A stretch of 64,000 bases of DNA, taken from assembly GCA_963978545.1 (NCBI GenBank), contig OZ021725.1:10853346-10917345 (forward strand), given 5' to 3'. Positions within the stretch are counted from its first letter, which is position 1, and each line of letters opens with the position of its first letter. The position numbers and the translations under genes are program-made. Shown in pieces: positions 1-9,743 of this stretch. The stretch comes from Linyphia triangularis (lineage: Eukaryota; Arthropoda; Arachnida; Araneae; Linyphiidae). Below the pieces are notes generated by a model. That model was not told the DNA's origin and ran no database searches. It saw nothing but the letters and a program-made list of their open reading frames with translations.

Positions 1-588
1 GTATTCATCAATTATAAATGAAAATTAAAAAAAACAAAAAAAACCTGACAACTGCAGATGGCACTACTGCATAGACATTACAGAATTTCAAATACATAAA
101 ATATATTTGACACTATTTGCGAGTTTTTATTTCATGTCATTTCATTACATCGTACCTACTCACCAAATGTCAAGGTTTTTTTACAAAGTAGTTTTTTAAT
201 GAACTGCGGTAGAAGGTTGTAACACAACAAATATAGGGAGCAGTAGTATTTCCTATGAGGGCAAAGGCGCCTGTCTGGGGGGGGGGGGGGGTGCTACGAT
301 TTAGATACATTTTTCCACAAAGCAAGAGGGGCACGAAATCTTTTGTGGGTTTTAACTGACATATTAGGCAACTATTCCATGCTATGGTAATGGCGGTTTT
401 TAAAAATTACTTCCAAAAAATGGTTTAAAAGTGATTTTTTTTTACATATTAAGCAACTTTTCCGCTCTATGCCAAAACCGATATCGAAAAAAAGTTTTTT
501 CGCCCCACCCTAATACACATACATACATTTTTTCTAGCTATATGTATTAACCTTGACGTTAAATTAAATCAGCCCTATGTAATAATTC
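1..588. other. intergenic, no gene seen
   Basis: AT-rich sequence without a convincing coding frame. It carries a G15 homopolymer at 277-291. I see no RNA gene or paired repeat here. Confidence 0.6.
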
Positions 589-1251
589 GAGAGGCGACTT
601 CAATTTTTGGACCCCATCGAATATCATTCAGAATTTTTTATAGAATTTGGAGAAAAGTGAGTAAATTACTAATCCACGGGTCTGCCGTGGCGAAAATGGC
701 CGAAACTGATCAATAATCGACTTGGAATGAGTTGAACTAAAATCCGATTTGCTTTTTTTGCCGATTGCCAAATATGTCATAACTTGCCAAAAATAGAACA
801 AACTTATTAGTCTGGCAACCCACTGCATTTTGATTTTCAATGAGAAAGAGTGCAAACGATTTCTGATCTTTGGTTCGGAAAACTTATTTCTTTTAAAAGT
901 AAGCCAAATTGGCGACATCAGTTACGTCATAAGTGACGTAATATTTTTTGCCAACTTAGCTCCTTTTAATAGATGCAAGTAGACCGTCGCCAGATATCTG
1001 AATCGTCTGCAAACTTCTTAATTGAAACTTAGAGTGAGGGTTACCATATAAAAAAAATGCTCATTATTTGGCAACTTATGGCGCATTTGGCAATTGGATT
1101 TAGTTCAACTTATTAAAAGTCGATTTTTGACCAGTTTCGTCCATTTTTGCCAAGGCAGACCAGAAAATTCGTAATCTACTCACTTTTCTCTAATTTCTAT
1201 AAAAAATTCAGAATGATGTTCGATGGGGTCCAAAAATTGCCGTCGCCTCTC
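589..1251. mobile_element. foldback MITE with long imperfect terminal inverted repeats
   Basis: The left edge GAGAGGCGAC (589-598) is inverted at the right edge (1242-1251). Similarity then continues inward for roughly 200 bp per arm: the block with TTGGACCCCATCGAA near 608-622 is found inverted near 1220-1235, and the segments around 690-800 and 1075-1170 (GTTGAACTAAA, TTGCCAAAT) also pair. A palindromic 663-bp unit without a coding frame is what a non-autonomous foldback element looks like. No convincing target-site duplication was found, so the superfamily is unknown. Confidence 0.75.
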
Positions 1252-1481
1252 AGTCTATAAAGAAACACAAGATTTGGTGATAAATAAAATAATTATCTTT
1301 AACATTCCCCCCCCCCCCCACCAATTAAAATCTTGAAAAGATGTGTCTAACAGCCTAAAATTATCAATCCTAAAATCGAAGGTAAATTCAGTGTTTCTGC
1401 CAAAACATTTAGTCGCGAATCCATGACTTTTCAAGACTGAATCAAATATGAACTGAACATATTTTCTGACTGAAGAAATCG

Positions 1482-1512
<31 letters not shown>

Positions 1513-1711
1513 CTTATATGAATTTTACTAACACAAATATAGTAAGTAAACTATTGTTCAATTTTCCCTTCTTTGATTTTTAAAGGGCAGCAGAGGAATA
1601 CTGGTCACAGGTTTGTCCTTTGTAATCACCAGATCGGTCAGTGTCTGTAAAATATAGGTCAGTCTGGTCCGGAAGTTTTTTTATGCTTTTCAATATTAGT
1701 AGTTGACTTGC
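1252..1711. other. intergenic, homopolymer tracts
   Basis: No gene seen. The stretch contains C13 at 1307-1319 and an A22 tract at 1491-1512. Confidence 0.5.
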
Positions 1712-1722
1712 TTAAAGTTTTT

Positions 1723-1907
1723 GGTTGGTTGGTTGTATTCAGATTATCTGGCGCCGTCAGCAACACGAGGGCTATAATGCGCCGAAACTTTCGTCATTAG
1801 ACAAGCCAACATACATTTACAAACACCCATGCCTAACACGGGACTCGGAACCCGCAACCTCGTGGTCTAGAAGCTAGCACGCTAACCACTATACCGTTTG
1901 GTCAGCG
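1723..1907 (-). mobile_element. tRNA-derived SINE, copy 1
   Basis: Read on the minus strand, the head (about 1907-1830) resembles a tRNA: an A-box-like TATAGTGGTTAGCGTGC, then a B-box-like GGGTTCCGAGTCCCG with one extra C. A unique body and a tail ending ACAACCAACC follow. The copy is bounded by an exact 11-bp direct repeat TTAAAGTTTTT at 1712-1722 and 1908-1918, the target-site duplication left by LINE-driven insertion. Two further copies lie at 2383 and 55283. It is not a functional tRNA, because no acceptor stem or CCA-adjacent pairing is present. Confidence 0.88.
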
Positions 1908-1918
1908 TTAAAGTTTTT

Positions 1919-2369
1919 GTAAAAAGTCCAATACTCTCGAATCGTAATCACTCCAACCAGTGCTATAACAAGTCAATTATTAAAATTATTTTATAAATAA
2001 AACTATTTAATTATTGGAATTACTATATCTAAATATTCAAATAATAAAATACAGTAATTATAAAAAAATATTTAACTATTAAAATTATTTATTTATCAAA
2101 AATATTTTTATTAACAATAATAATTAAAATTTAACGAATGATTTTACTGAAAATTTGGTCCGGAATATTTTCTAAAATTACCGGGCTGATATCATCTCCC
2201 AGTACGCCCCTGGATATTTCAGTGTTTGAGGAAATACTTGAAGATGGAATAAGTCAATAATAAGAAATTAAATATAAAATGTTTTGGTATCAAAAATGTA
2301 AAACCGTAACGCACCATCGAAATAGCGAACAGAGCAAAAGAAATAAAAATAAAATGTAAACATAAGCTT
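1919..2369. other. intergenic, very AT-rich
   Basis: No gene seen. AGTACGCCCCTGG near 2200-2213 resembles the end of a hAT-type element, but no partner end was found. Confidence 0.4.
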
Positions 2370-2382
2370 ATCAAATCAGTTC

Positions 2383-2561
2383 GACCAAACGGTATAGTGT
2401 TTAGCGTGCTAGCTTCTAGACCGCTAGGTTGCGGGTTCGAGTCTCGTGTTATGCATGGGTATTTGTAAATGTACGTTGGCTTGTCTAATGACGAATGTTT
2501 CGGCGCATTACAGCCCTCGTGTTGCTGACGGCGCCAGATAATCTGAAAACAACCAACCAAA
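2383..2561 (+). mobile_element. tRNA-derived SINE, copy 2
   Basis: Plus-strand copy of the SINE at 1723. The tRNA-like head has the A-box region TATAGTGTTTAGCGTGC and a clean B-box GGGTTCGAGTCTCG. The same body and ACAACCAACCAA tail follow. It is flanked by an exact 13-bp duplication ATCAAATCAGTTC at 2370-2382 and 2562-2574. Length is about 180 bp. Confidence 0.9.
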
Positions 2562-2574
2562 ATCAAATCAGTTC

Positions 2575-3425
2575 ATTTCTTGTAATAAGAATTTGTTTAT
2601 CTACGAAAACTTACTCGTGCGATGCTATGGATTTGGAGTTCAGAAACGTTTCATTTGGCAGCGGTTTTGAACTGTGACCGTTGTTTCTGTCAAAAGGTAA
2701 ACAAAGACGTAGACGAATAGCGATCAGGGCATTTATGACGTCATAGTATAGAGTTTTACTTAAAATGTTTAGAAATCCTTGAAATTTGCACTTTTTTGCT
2801 CGAAATTTACCCAATGCCTAAATTCATGACTCTTCCTGACCTTCCATATTCGTGGAAATTCTGTAAATTAATCTGTTTTTGATATCACAAACCACCAATC
2901 TTGATTTAGTGTACTTAGAAACTCCATCTGTCTTGTGTCAAAATCCAATCTCACGATCTTATAGTGAAGGCTTAACAGTCTTCTTTTGTAATTAAACCAA
3001 GATGAAATAATGAAATTAAACAACTTACAGTAACAAAACTGCATTATTCCTGATTTCCGCTAGACTACCGACCACAACATAAATGGGAAATTAAATTTTG
3101 CAGTAAATATAAAATGACATGAAAACCAATACTGCATCAAATACTACAAATTAGTACTTAGATCTCATGCCTTAACAAACAATTTGGTACTATTACGAGT
3201 TATTAATGTAGTCAATAATAAAAGTAGCAATGATTTATTTATTTAAATATGTATATATAATATTATTTCATAGGAATCTATTACATCTTAGTTTCCAAGA
3301 AATTATTTTGTAAAATAAAAATTTATTCTTTAAAAAAATAGAAAAAGTGTTTCATGTTTACATAAATTTTCTTAAAACAAATTTTTTCTTTTAAATGGCA
3401 AAAATTTCATAGAGAAAAATTTCAT
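2575..3425. other. intergenic, no gene seen
   Basis: AT-rich DNA with only short chance frames. Nothing recognised. Confidence 0.5.
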
Positions 3426-3834
3426 TCACCAACTCGGCTTTTCTCCAGTGTGAGTGAGGAGGTGTCTTTTGAGGTCTCCCTTTTTTGAAAATAATTTGAC
3501 ATACATCTTACAAGAATGCGGCTTTTCACCAGTGAGTGAGAAGGTATGCTCTGAGGAAACTCTTTTGTGAAAATAATTTAGTGCATTTCACAGGAATGTG
3601 GCATTTCTCCAGTATGAGTGAGGATGTGCTTTCTGAGTGAACTCTTTTGTGAAAATGATTTGGGGCACAAGTCAGAAGAATGTTGCATTTCTCCAATGTG
3701 AGTGAGGAGGTGTTTTCTGAGCTGAAAGTGATTTGGGCCACATCTCACAAGAATAAGGCTTTTCTCCAGTGTGAGTGAGGAGGTGCTTTCTGAGGGCACC
3801 CTTTAGCAAAAATGATTTGGCACACATCTCACAG
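3426..3834 (-). pseudogene. degenerate C2H2 zinc-finger gene copy
   Basis: On the minus strand about five 84-bp finger units can be read, but only by changing frame several times. Intact pieces include CEMCAKSF...[18 protein letters not shown] at the 5' end, a middle piece with KSFSQKSSLRKHILTHTGEM, and a final finger ending [12 protein letters not shown] then TGA (3426-3428). Some cysteines are lost (SCEMW, HSSDLC). The final GEKPSW-stop matches the GEKPPSW-stop behind the large array at 5830, so this is a paralogous copy of that gene's 3' end. It cannot encode a continuous protein. Confidence 0.85.
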
Positions 3835-3840
3835 TGCTGC

Positions 3841-5829
3841 CACTGACTATAAGCTTTGAAAATAGTTGTTTTAGTAGCTCCAGAAGTTAAAAATAGTAGT
3901 CTCAGAAGTTTAAAATAGTAGTCCCTTTTTTCAAGTGGGCAATTGTCTTACTTTGAAGATTTAAGGGGTTAACGAGATCGTAATAAAACTAGTGATTAAC
4001 ATAAAACACGAAAACCCAGAGACACTCCCCATTATATTTATGGTCTTTCGATTCAAAATAGTGTCTTAATACCAAGTAAACACGACATCCCATACGACAA
4101 AGTATCGTAACATTCTTAACGATACTTTATCCTGTAAAACGTTCAAAAGAATCGAATATCCAGACTCTTTTTCATGCCTTTTTTTTTATTAAAAGCAAAA
4201 AATATTAATAATAATAACTTCTTTAATCTTGTTTTTTGGCCTCAGGAGCTGACCAGTGACGACCGGAGTTGACAACAAGAGGGGTAGGGGGTCGAATAAT
4301 TGTCCGAATACAGGATGTAAACGAGGCTCTAGGCAGAATAACAGCAGGTTATTTTTAAGGGGAAAAGGAGACATCAATTAAGATAGATAATAAAGGGACT
4401 GGAAAGTATTCATAGTTTTCTACGTTCAACGAACTATATGTTCAAAGGGTGGTATATTCTTAGAAAGATACTTTTTTTTAGCATTTATTTGATACCAAAC
4501 ACAAGTATTTTAGACAAAAAAAAATTCTTGAACAATTTTTAAAATTAAAAAATTAAATTTTAAAATGTTTGTTGTTTAGGATGACCAAAGAGACATCCTA
4601 GTGAATCTAGAGAATTATTTTTTAAACCTTTGTCATAAAGAATACTAAAATCATGCATTTTTCCCATTTGGCAACAATTTATCGATGACGTCACAGTTTG
4701 GCCTTATCTTGTCAGCAATTTGGCATTATTTTACTTTTTTTTATCTGGCAACCCTGAACCTTAGGCGAAAACGACTATCACTTCAATGTAAATATAAGCG
4801 ATAGCGCCTTCCATACAAATGCAAATCTCGCAATGTGCCTATTACATCAGCGTAATACTCGTCAAAAATGGCCTTCACAATAACGTCAATCAACTGGCAT
4901 ATAAGCTTAAACATCGGCAATAGCGGCCATATATTGGAGTAAAATCAACAATCACACACTAACATAAATATTGAAGATAGAGACAAACATTAAAGAAAGC
5001 AGCGACAAAAGTGGTCATTTTACAGGAGGTTTTGGGAATTCTAAATGCAGACAAGGATCTATGGCAATCAGACTTGTTAGCAAGCGCATGACACACATGC
5101 ATCTCCTAGAAATTTTAATGCGGATTTGCATCGATCTCAAGAAATTTTGGTCAAAACCGCTGAAATCGGCAAATCCGCAGAACTATATCACGTGTGATTT
5201 TTAGTGTGGATTTCATTCCCTATATGTTAAGTAAAAGAAACAAAAGCTTGCTTTTCACACACAGCAAGTAACTTCCACTTTGGAGCTTTGCTTACATCAT
5301 AGTGGTAAGTGAAGTGTGGATGCAAAATGTCATACAATAAGCTTCTCCTATTTTGTAATTTTCAGTACCTGGTGATTGACTTGGGAAAATAGCAAGGATT
5401 TCTTATACATTATTACAACTACATTGGCAAAGTTAGGTGACTTTTTTTAACAAGAGAAGAAATGATTTATGATGACATTATCAGGCCATTTAAACTGTGC
5501 AAAAGTAGATGCCCCACTGGCTAAGTGGCAATCCTTAATCGTTAAATGTATAATTTAAAAGGTATTTTTACGCAAATATAAATTTTCAATTGAAAGAGAA
5601 CAGGTTAAGAAAACTGTCTCTACTTATGGCATTTTCTTTCGGCGTTCACAGCAAATTCTAAAAATTAATTTTTGCTAAGTAAAGTAAATAAATGTAAAAC
5701 AATTTGATATTTGAGAATATATAGTGTATGTTGTTGCGTCTTGCATGACGAAAGATAAAACATAAGAACCAAACAGGTAGGCGAAAACAACCGCGTTTGA
5801 CGTCAAAAATAACAATCGCCTGTGCACGG
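3841..5829. other. intergenic, no gene seen
   Basis: Two kilobases of AT-rich DNA between the two zinc-finger copies. Short frames exist, but none has a recognisable domain or splice context. The segment around 4660-4750 has TTGGCAAC and GATGACGTCA words like those in the MITE at 589, possibly a distant fragment. Confidence 0.45.
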
Positions 5830-6018
5830 CTACCAGGAAGGCGGCTTTTCTCCAATGTGAGTTAGGATATGCTTTCTGATGGCACACTTTAGCGAAAATG
5901 ATTTGGCACACATCTCACAAGAATGTGGCTTTTCTTCAGTGTGAGTAGTAAGATGCCTTTTGAGGTATCTCTTATGAGAAAATGATTTGGTGCACATGTC
6001 ACAAGAATGTGGCTTTTC
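5830..6018 (-). pseudogene. two C2H2 fingers stranded behind a stop codon
   Basis: This segment is in frame with, and directly downstream of, the 22-finger ORF. It opens with EKPHSCDMCTKSF and contains two complete fingers (contact residues around HKRYLKR and LKCAIRK), then GEKPPSW and TAG at 5830-5832. The ORF ends because the usual ACT-AAA (linker TKEKP) reads ACT-TAA at 6019-6021, a single A-to-T change. The neighbouring pseudogene ends in the same GEKPSW-stop, so TAG at 5830 is probably the ancestral terminus and 6019 a later nonsense mutation. A sequencing error is the alternative. Confidence 0.75.
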
Positions 6019-7890
6019 TTAAGTGTGAGTGAGAATGTGCCTTCTGAGGTCACACTTTTGTGGAAATGATTTGTCACACATCTCACAAGAATGCAGCTTT
6101 TCTTTAGTGTGAGTGAGGATGTGCATTCTGAGGTCACATTTTTGTGAAAATGATTTGATGCACATATCACAAGAATATGGCTTTTCTCCAGTGTGAGTGA
6201 GAAGATGCACTCTGAGGTTAGACTTCAATGAAAATGATTTGGCACACATCTCACAAGAATGTGGCTTTTCTTTAGTGTGAGTGAGAAGATGCCTTTTGAG
6301 GTCACATTTTTGTGAAAATGATCTGGCACACATCTCACAAGAATGTGGCTTTTCTTTAGTGTGAGTGAGAAGATGCCTTTTGAGGTCACATTTTTGTGAA
6401 AATGATTTGGCACACATCTCACAAGAATGTGGCTTTTCTTTAGTGTGAGTGAGAAGATGCCTTTTGAGGTCACATTTTTGTGAAAATGATTTGGCACACA
6501 TCTCACAAGAATGTGGCTTTTCTTTAGTGTGAGTGAGAAGATGATTTTTGAGGTGTCCCTTTCGTGGAAATGATTTGTCACACATCTCACAAGAATATGG
6601 CTTTTCTACAGTGTGAGTGAGAAGATGCACTCTGAGGTTAGACTTCAATGAAAATGATTTGGCACACATCTCACAAGAATGTGGCTTTTCTTTAGTGTGA
6701 GTGAGGAGGTGCATTCTGAGGTCACCCTTTTGTGAAAATGATTTGATGCACATATCACAAGAATGTGGCTTTTCTCCAGTGTGAGTGAGAAGATGCACTC
6801 TGAGGTTAGACTTCAATGAAAATGATTTGGCACACATCTCACAAGAATGTGGCTTTTCTTTAGTGTGAGTGAGGAGGTGCATTCTGAGGTCACCCTTTTG
6901 TGAAAATGATTTGATGCACATATCACAAGAATGTGGCTTTTCTCCAGTGTGAGTGAGAAGATGCACTCTGAGGTTAGACTTCAATGAAAATGATTTGGCA
7001 CACATCTCACAAGAATGTGGCTTTTCTTTAGTGTGAGTGATTAGGTGCATTCTGAGGTCACCCTTTTGTGAAAATGATTTGGCACACATCTCACAAGAAT
7101 GTGGCTTTTCTTTAGTGTGAGTGAGAAGATGCCTTTTGAGGTGTCCCTTTTGTGGAAATGATTTGTCACACATCTCACAAGAATGTGGCTTTTCTCCAGT
7201 GTGAGTGAGAAGATGCACTCTGAGGTTAGACTTCAATGAAAATGATTTGGCACACATCTCACAAGAATGTGGCTTTTCTTTAGTGTGAGTGAGAAGATGC
7301 CTTTTGAGGTGTCCCTTTTGTGGAAATGATTTGTCACACATCTCACAAGAATATGGCTTTTCTCCAGTGTGAGTGAGAAGATGCACTCTGAGGTTAGACT
7401 TCAATGAAAATGATTTGGCACACATCTCACAAGAATGTGGCTTTTCTTTAGTGTGAGTGAGGAGGTGCATTCTGAGGTCACCCTTTTGTGAAAATGATTT
7501 GATGCACATATCACAAGAATGTGGCTTTTCTCCAGTGTGAGTGAGAAGATGCACTCTGAGGTTAGACTTCAATGAAAATGATTTGGCACACATCTCACAA
7601 GAATGTGGCTTTTCTTTAGTGTGAGTGATTAGGTGCATTCTGAGGTCACCCTTTTGTGAAAATGATTTGGCACACATCTCACAAGAATGTGGCTTTTCTT
7701 TAGTGTGAGTGAGAAGATGCCTTTTGAGGTGTCCCTTTTGTGGAAATGATTTGGCACACATCTCACAAGAATATGGCTTTTCTAAAGTGTGGGTGAGGAG
7801 GTGCATTCTGAGGGAACCCTTTTGTGAAAATGATTTGGCACACATCTCACAAGAATGTGGCTTTTCTCCAGAGTCAGGGTGGTCTTGCAT
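6019..7890 (-). CDS. 22-finger C2H2 zinc-finger protein
   Basis: The 623-residue frame is almost entirely zinc fingers: 22 consecutive C-x2-C-x12-H-x3-H units of exactly 28 residues, joined by T[KG]EKP linkers, most of them TKEKP rather than the classical TGEKP. Helices fall into a few repeated classes: LKSNLRV, QKGDLRM, QKGHLKR and QKCDLKR. Such proteins are nuclear and bind DNA through these helices; the target is unknown. The ATG at 7890 is the first in frame, but the frame stays open to TAG at 7996-7998. That stretch contains a degenerate finger (NICDKVYSGKISLRM), so an upstream exon could supply the true N-terminus. No KRAB, BTB or ZAD domain is visible. Two more fingers follow the stop at 6019. 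Confidence 0.85.
   Translation of the reverse strand: MQDHPDSGEKPHSCEMCAKSFSQKGSLRMHLLTHTLEKPYSCEMCAKSFPQKGHLKRHLLTHTKEKPHSCEMCAKSFSQKGDLRMHLITHTKEKPHSCEMCAKSFSLKSNLRVHLLTHTGEKPHSCDMCIKSFSQKGDLRMHLLTHTKEKPHSCEMCAKSFSLKSNLRVHLLTHTGEKPYSCEMCDKSFPQKGHLKRHLLTHTKEKPHSCEMCAKSFSLKSNLRVHLLTHTGEKPHSCEMCDKSFPQKGHLKRHLLTHTKEKPHSCEMCAKSFSQKGDLRMHLITHTKEKPHSCEMCAKSFSLKSNLRVHLLTHTGEKPHSCDMCIKSFSQKGDLRMHLLTHTKEKPHSCEMCAKSFSLKSNLRVHLLTHTGEKPHSCDMCIKSFSQKGDLRMHLLTHTKEKPHSCEMCAKSFSLKSNLRVHLLTHTVEKPYSCEMCDKSFPRKGHLKNHLLTHTKEKPHSCEMCAKSFSQKCDLKRHLLTHTKEKPHSCEMCAKSFSQKCDLKRHLLTHTKEKPHSCEMCARSFSQKCDLKRHLLTHTKEKPHSCEMCAKSFSLKSNLRVHLLTHTGEKPYSCDMCIKSFSQKCDLRMHILTHTKEKLHSCEMCDKSFPQKCDLRRHILTHT
6030..7870 (-). repeat. 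84-bp coding tandem repeat with a 588-bp higher-order duplication
   Basis: Each finger is an 84-bp unit. Fingers 2-6 and 9-13, counted from the N-terminus, have the same class order. At the DNA level the rare variant GTGAGTGATTAGGTGC recurs at about 7033 and 7621, exactly 588 bp (seven units) apart. Fingers 17-19 are three nearly identical QKCDLKR units. This points to recent unequal exchange inside the array. Confidence 0.85.
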
Positions 7891-7995
7891 TCTGAGACTT
7901 ATCTTGCCTGAATATACTTTGTCACAAATATTAGGGCTTCCTGCTATGTGTAAATTTAAAATAAGCCTTGCTTTAGAAGAACATACTCTTATATT

Positions 7996-9743
7996 CTAGT
8001 GAATTCGTTCTCATATTCATGATTAAATGATTGCAGAATTATATACTTGCAGGCATGTTTATTTGTTGTATTTTAGGATAAAATACAACTTCCAAAGACA
8101 TGATTATGCATTTCCCTTTTCCTGCAATTAAAAAAATATTATAAAAAGTGCAATATTTCAATACATGTTCAAACTTATATGCTTGGTCTAGTAAGAATTT
8201 CATTAAGATCATAAGACCAATGCTAGAAGTAAGGGTAGACGCGCGTCCCACTGTTCAAGAAAATACACATGCGTCTGCCTACTTCTAAAACCATTGAAAT
8301 CCAGCCTCCCACTTAAAAAAATTTTTGGCACAAGAAGGTAAATTATCATTTCATAATGTTTTTTTACTTTCAATTTTTAAATGTACGATGAAATACTTGT
8401 ATACACAATCAATGACAAATTGAAAAAAAAAATCGTCTTATCACTGTCTTTCGAATCATGTACTATGCATATAAAATAATTTGAGTTTTCTTTTTTAATT
8501 TCCTACTATTTTTCATCACTAAATTTTGTTTTTAAATTTCAGGAAATATTAAACAATACTGAGCGTGGAATATTAGATAGTACTAAAATTCGATAAACAT
8601 GGAATTTACTTCTTAAAAAATAAATCAAGCATATAAGGAAATGCAAAATATAATGACACTGAGAAGTGATTTGAAGTTTTCAAATGTAAAAAAAAAAAAA
8701 AAAAAAACGTAAATATATATAAATATCAAATTTTAATAAAAATATATATAAAATTTATTGTTTTAAATAATAATGTTGTTTTCATAAAAAAATACAAGTA
8801 TTTTTTATGCTTTGTAAAACACTACAAGCAAAAAATTATCACTTAATTTTCTTGAACTTCATAATTTTATTAATTCTATAAGTTGTGTTTTGAAACGAAA
8901 TTAAAATATTCACTTTTTTGGGATTTAAAGCATTTTAAATATAACAGTGAATTTTTCTTAATTTTTTTTTTTTTTAAATTTACATTTAAAAAGGCCATAA
9001 AACAAATTTAAATAGTCCTACAGCTTACTTTTCTTTTCAAAACATGTGTATGGGTGTAACATACATGCACAACAAATGTCATGACATTCCGGATATAATA
9101 TTTTGAGTTATCATGTTTTCGTTGTACAGTTTACACTTTAAACACAATTCCTCAAAAAACACAATAAAAGATTAACGTAACCCATCTCATAACATATAAC
9201 CATCTAAATAGTTAGGAAATTACTAGATTAATATGAAGTACTTCTTTGTTGTAAAACTGTCCATAGTTTTACAATTATATAACGTGAACTTTTTATTAGT
9301 TCACTAATTTATACCTGAAAACATTGCATTTTCAAATTAGTACAATTTTTACGGAACAGATATTTGCATTCCTATGACTCTCAAATAGAGCCAATATTAA
9401 TGAATGCAATATTGAAATAAAGTTAATTCATTTTTAAATGCACTAAAAATATTGCATAATGTGAAATTGCTCTCAATGGACAATTCTCCCATTTTTTTCA
9501 TTCAATTCTAAATGTTTTGAAAAGGGCATAAACACAAAAATTTCAGCTTACTGTGCTTTTTCTTTTTTTTAATATGCAACCTAAGTTTGCATGTTAGTTT
9601 TGGTGTGAAAAATTACTCATACGGTTCGAATTGAATGTGACGTATCTTGATCTGAAAAAACTTGGCTTGAAACACAGCAGAGGAAACCAGTTTTGCGAGT
9701 TTCACGCAAATCGTGCCAACCTTTTCTCATATTTAAATGTTAC
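7996..9743. other. upstream region of the zinc-finger ORF, no gene seen
   Basis: AT-rich. An imperfect inverted repeat at 8224-8242 and 8271-8287 (TAGAAGTAAGGGTAGACGC against its near complement) could form a hairpin. A poly(A) run lies near 8690-8706. No coding frame or clear promoter is recognised. Confidence 0.45.

Noticed and set aside
1830..1907. Functional tRNA gene
   Set aside because: A/B-box-like words are present, but cloverleaf stems do not form, and the sequence is the head of a SINE with target duplications.
6225..6590. Minus-strand frames full of KKSHILVRCVPNHF
   Set aside because: Out-of-frame reading of the zinc-finger array.
6019..7890. 84-bp periodicity resembling a CRISPR array
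   Set aside because: The repeats are continuous C2H2 finger codons with no unique spacers, in an animal genome.
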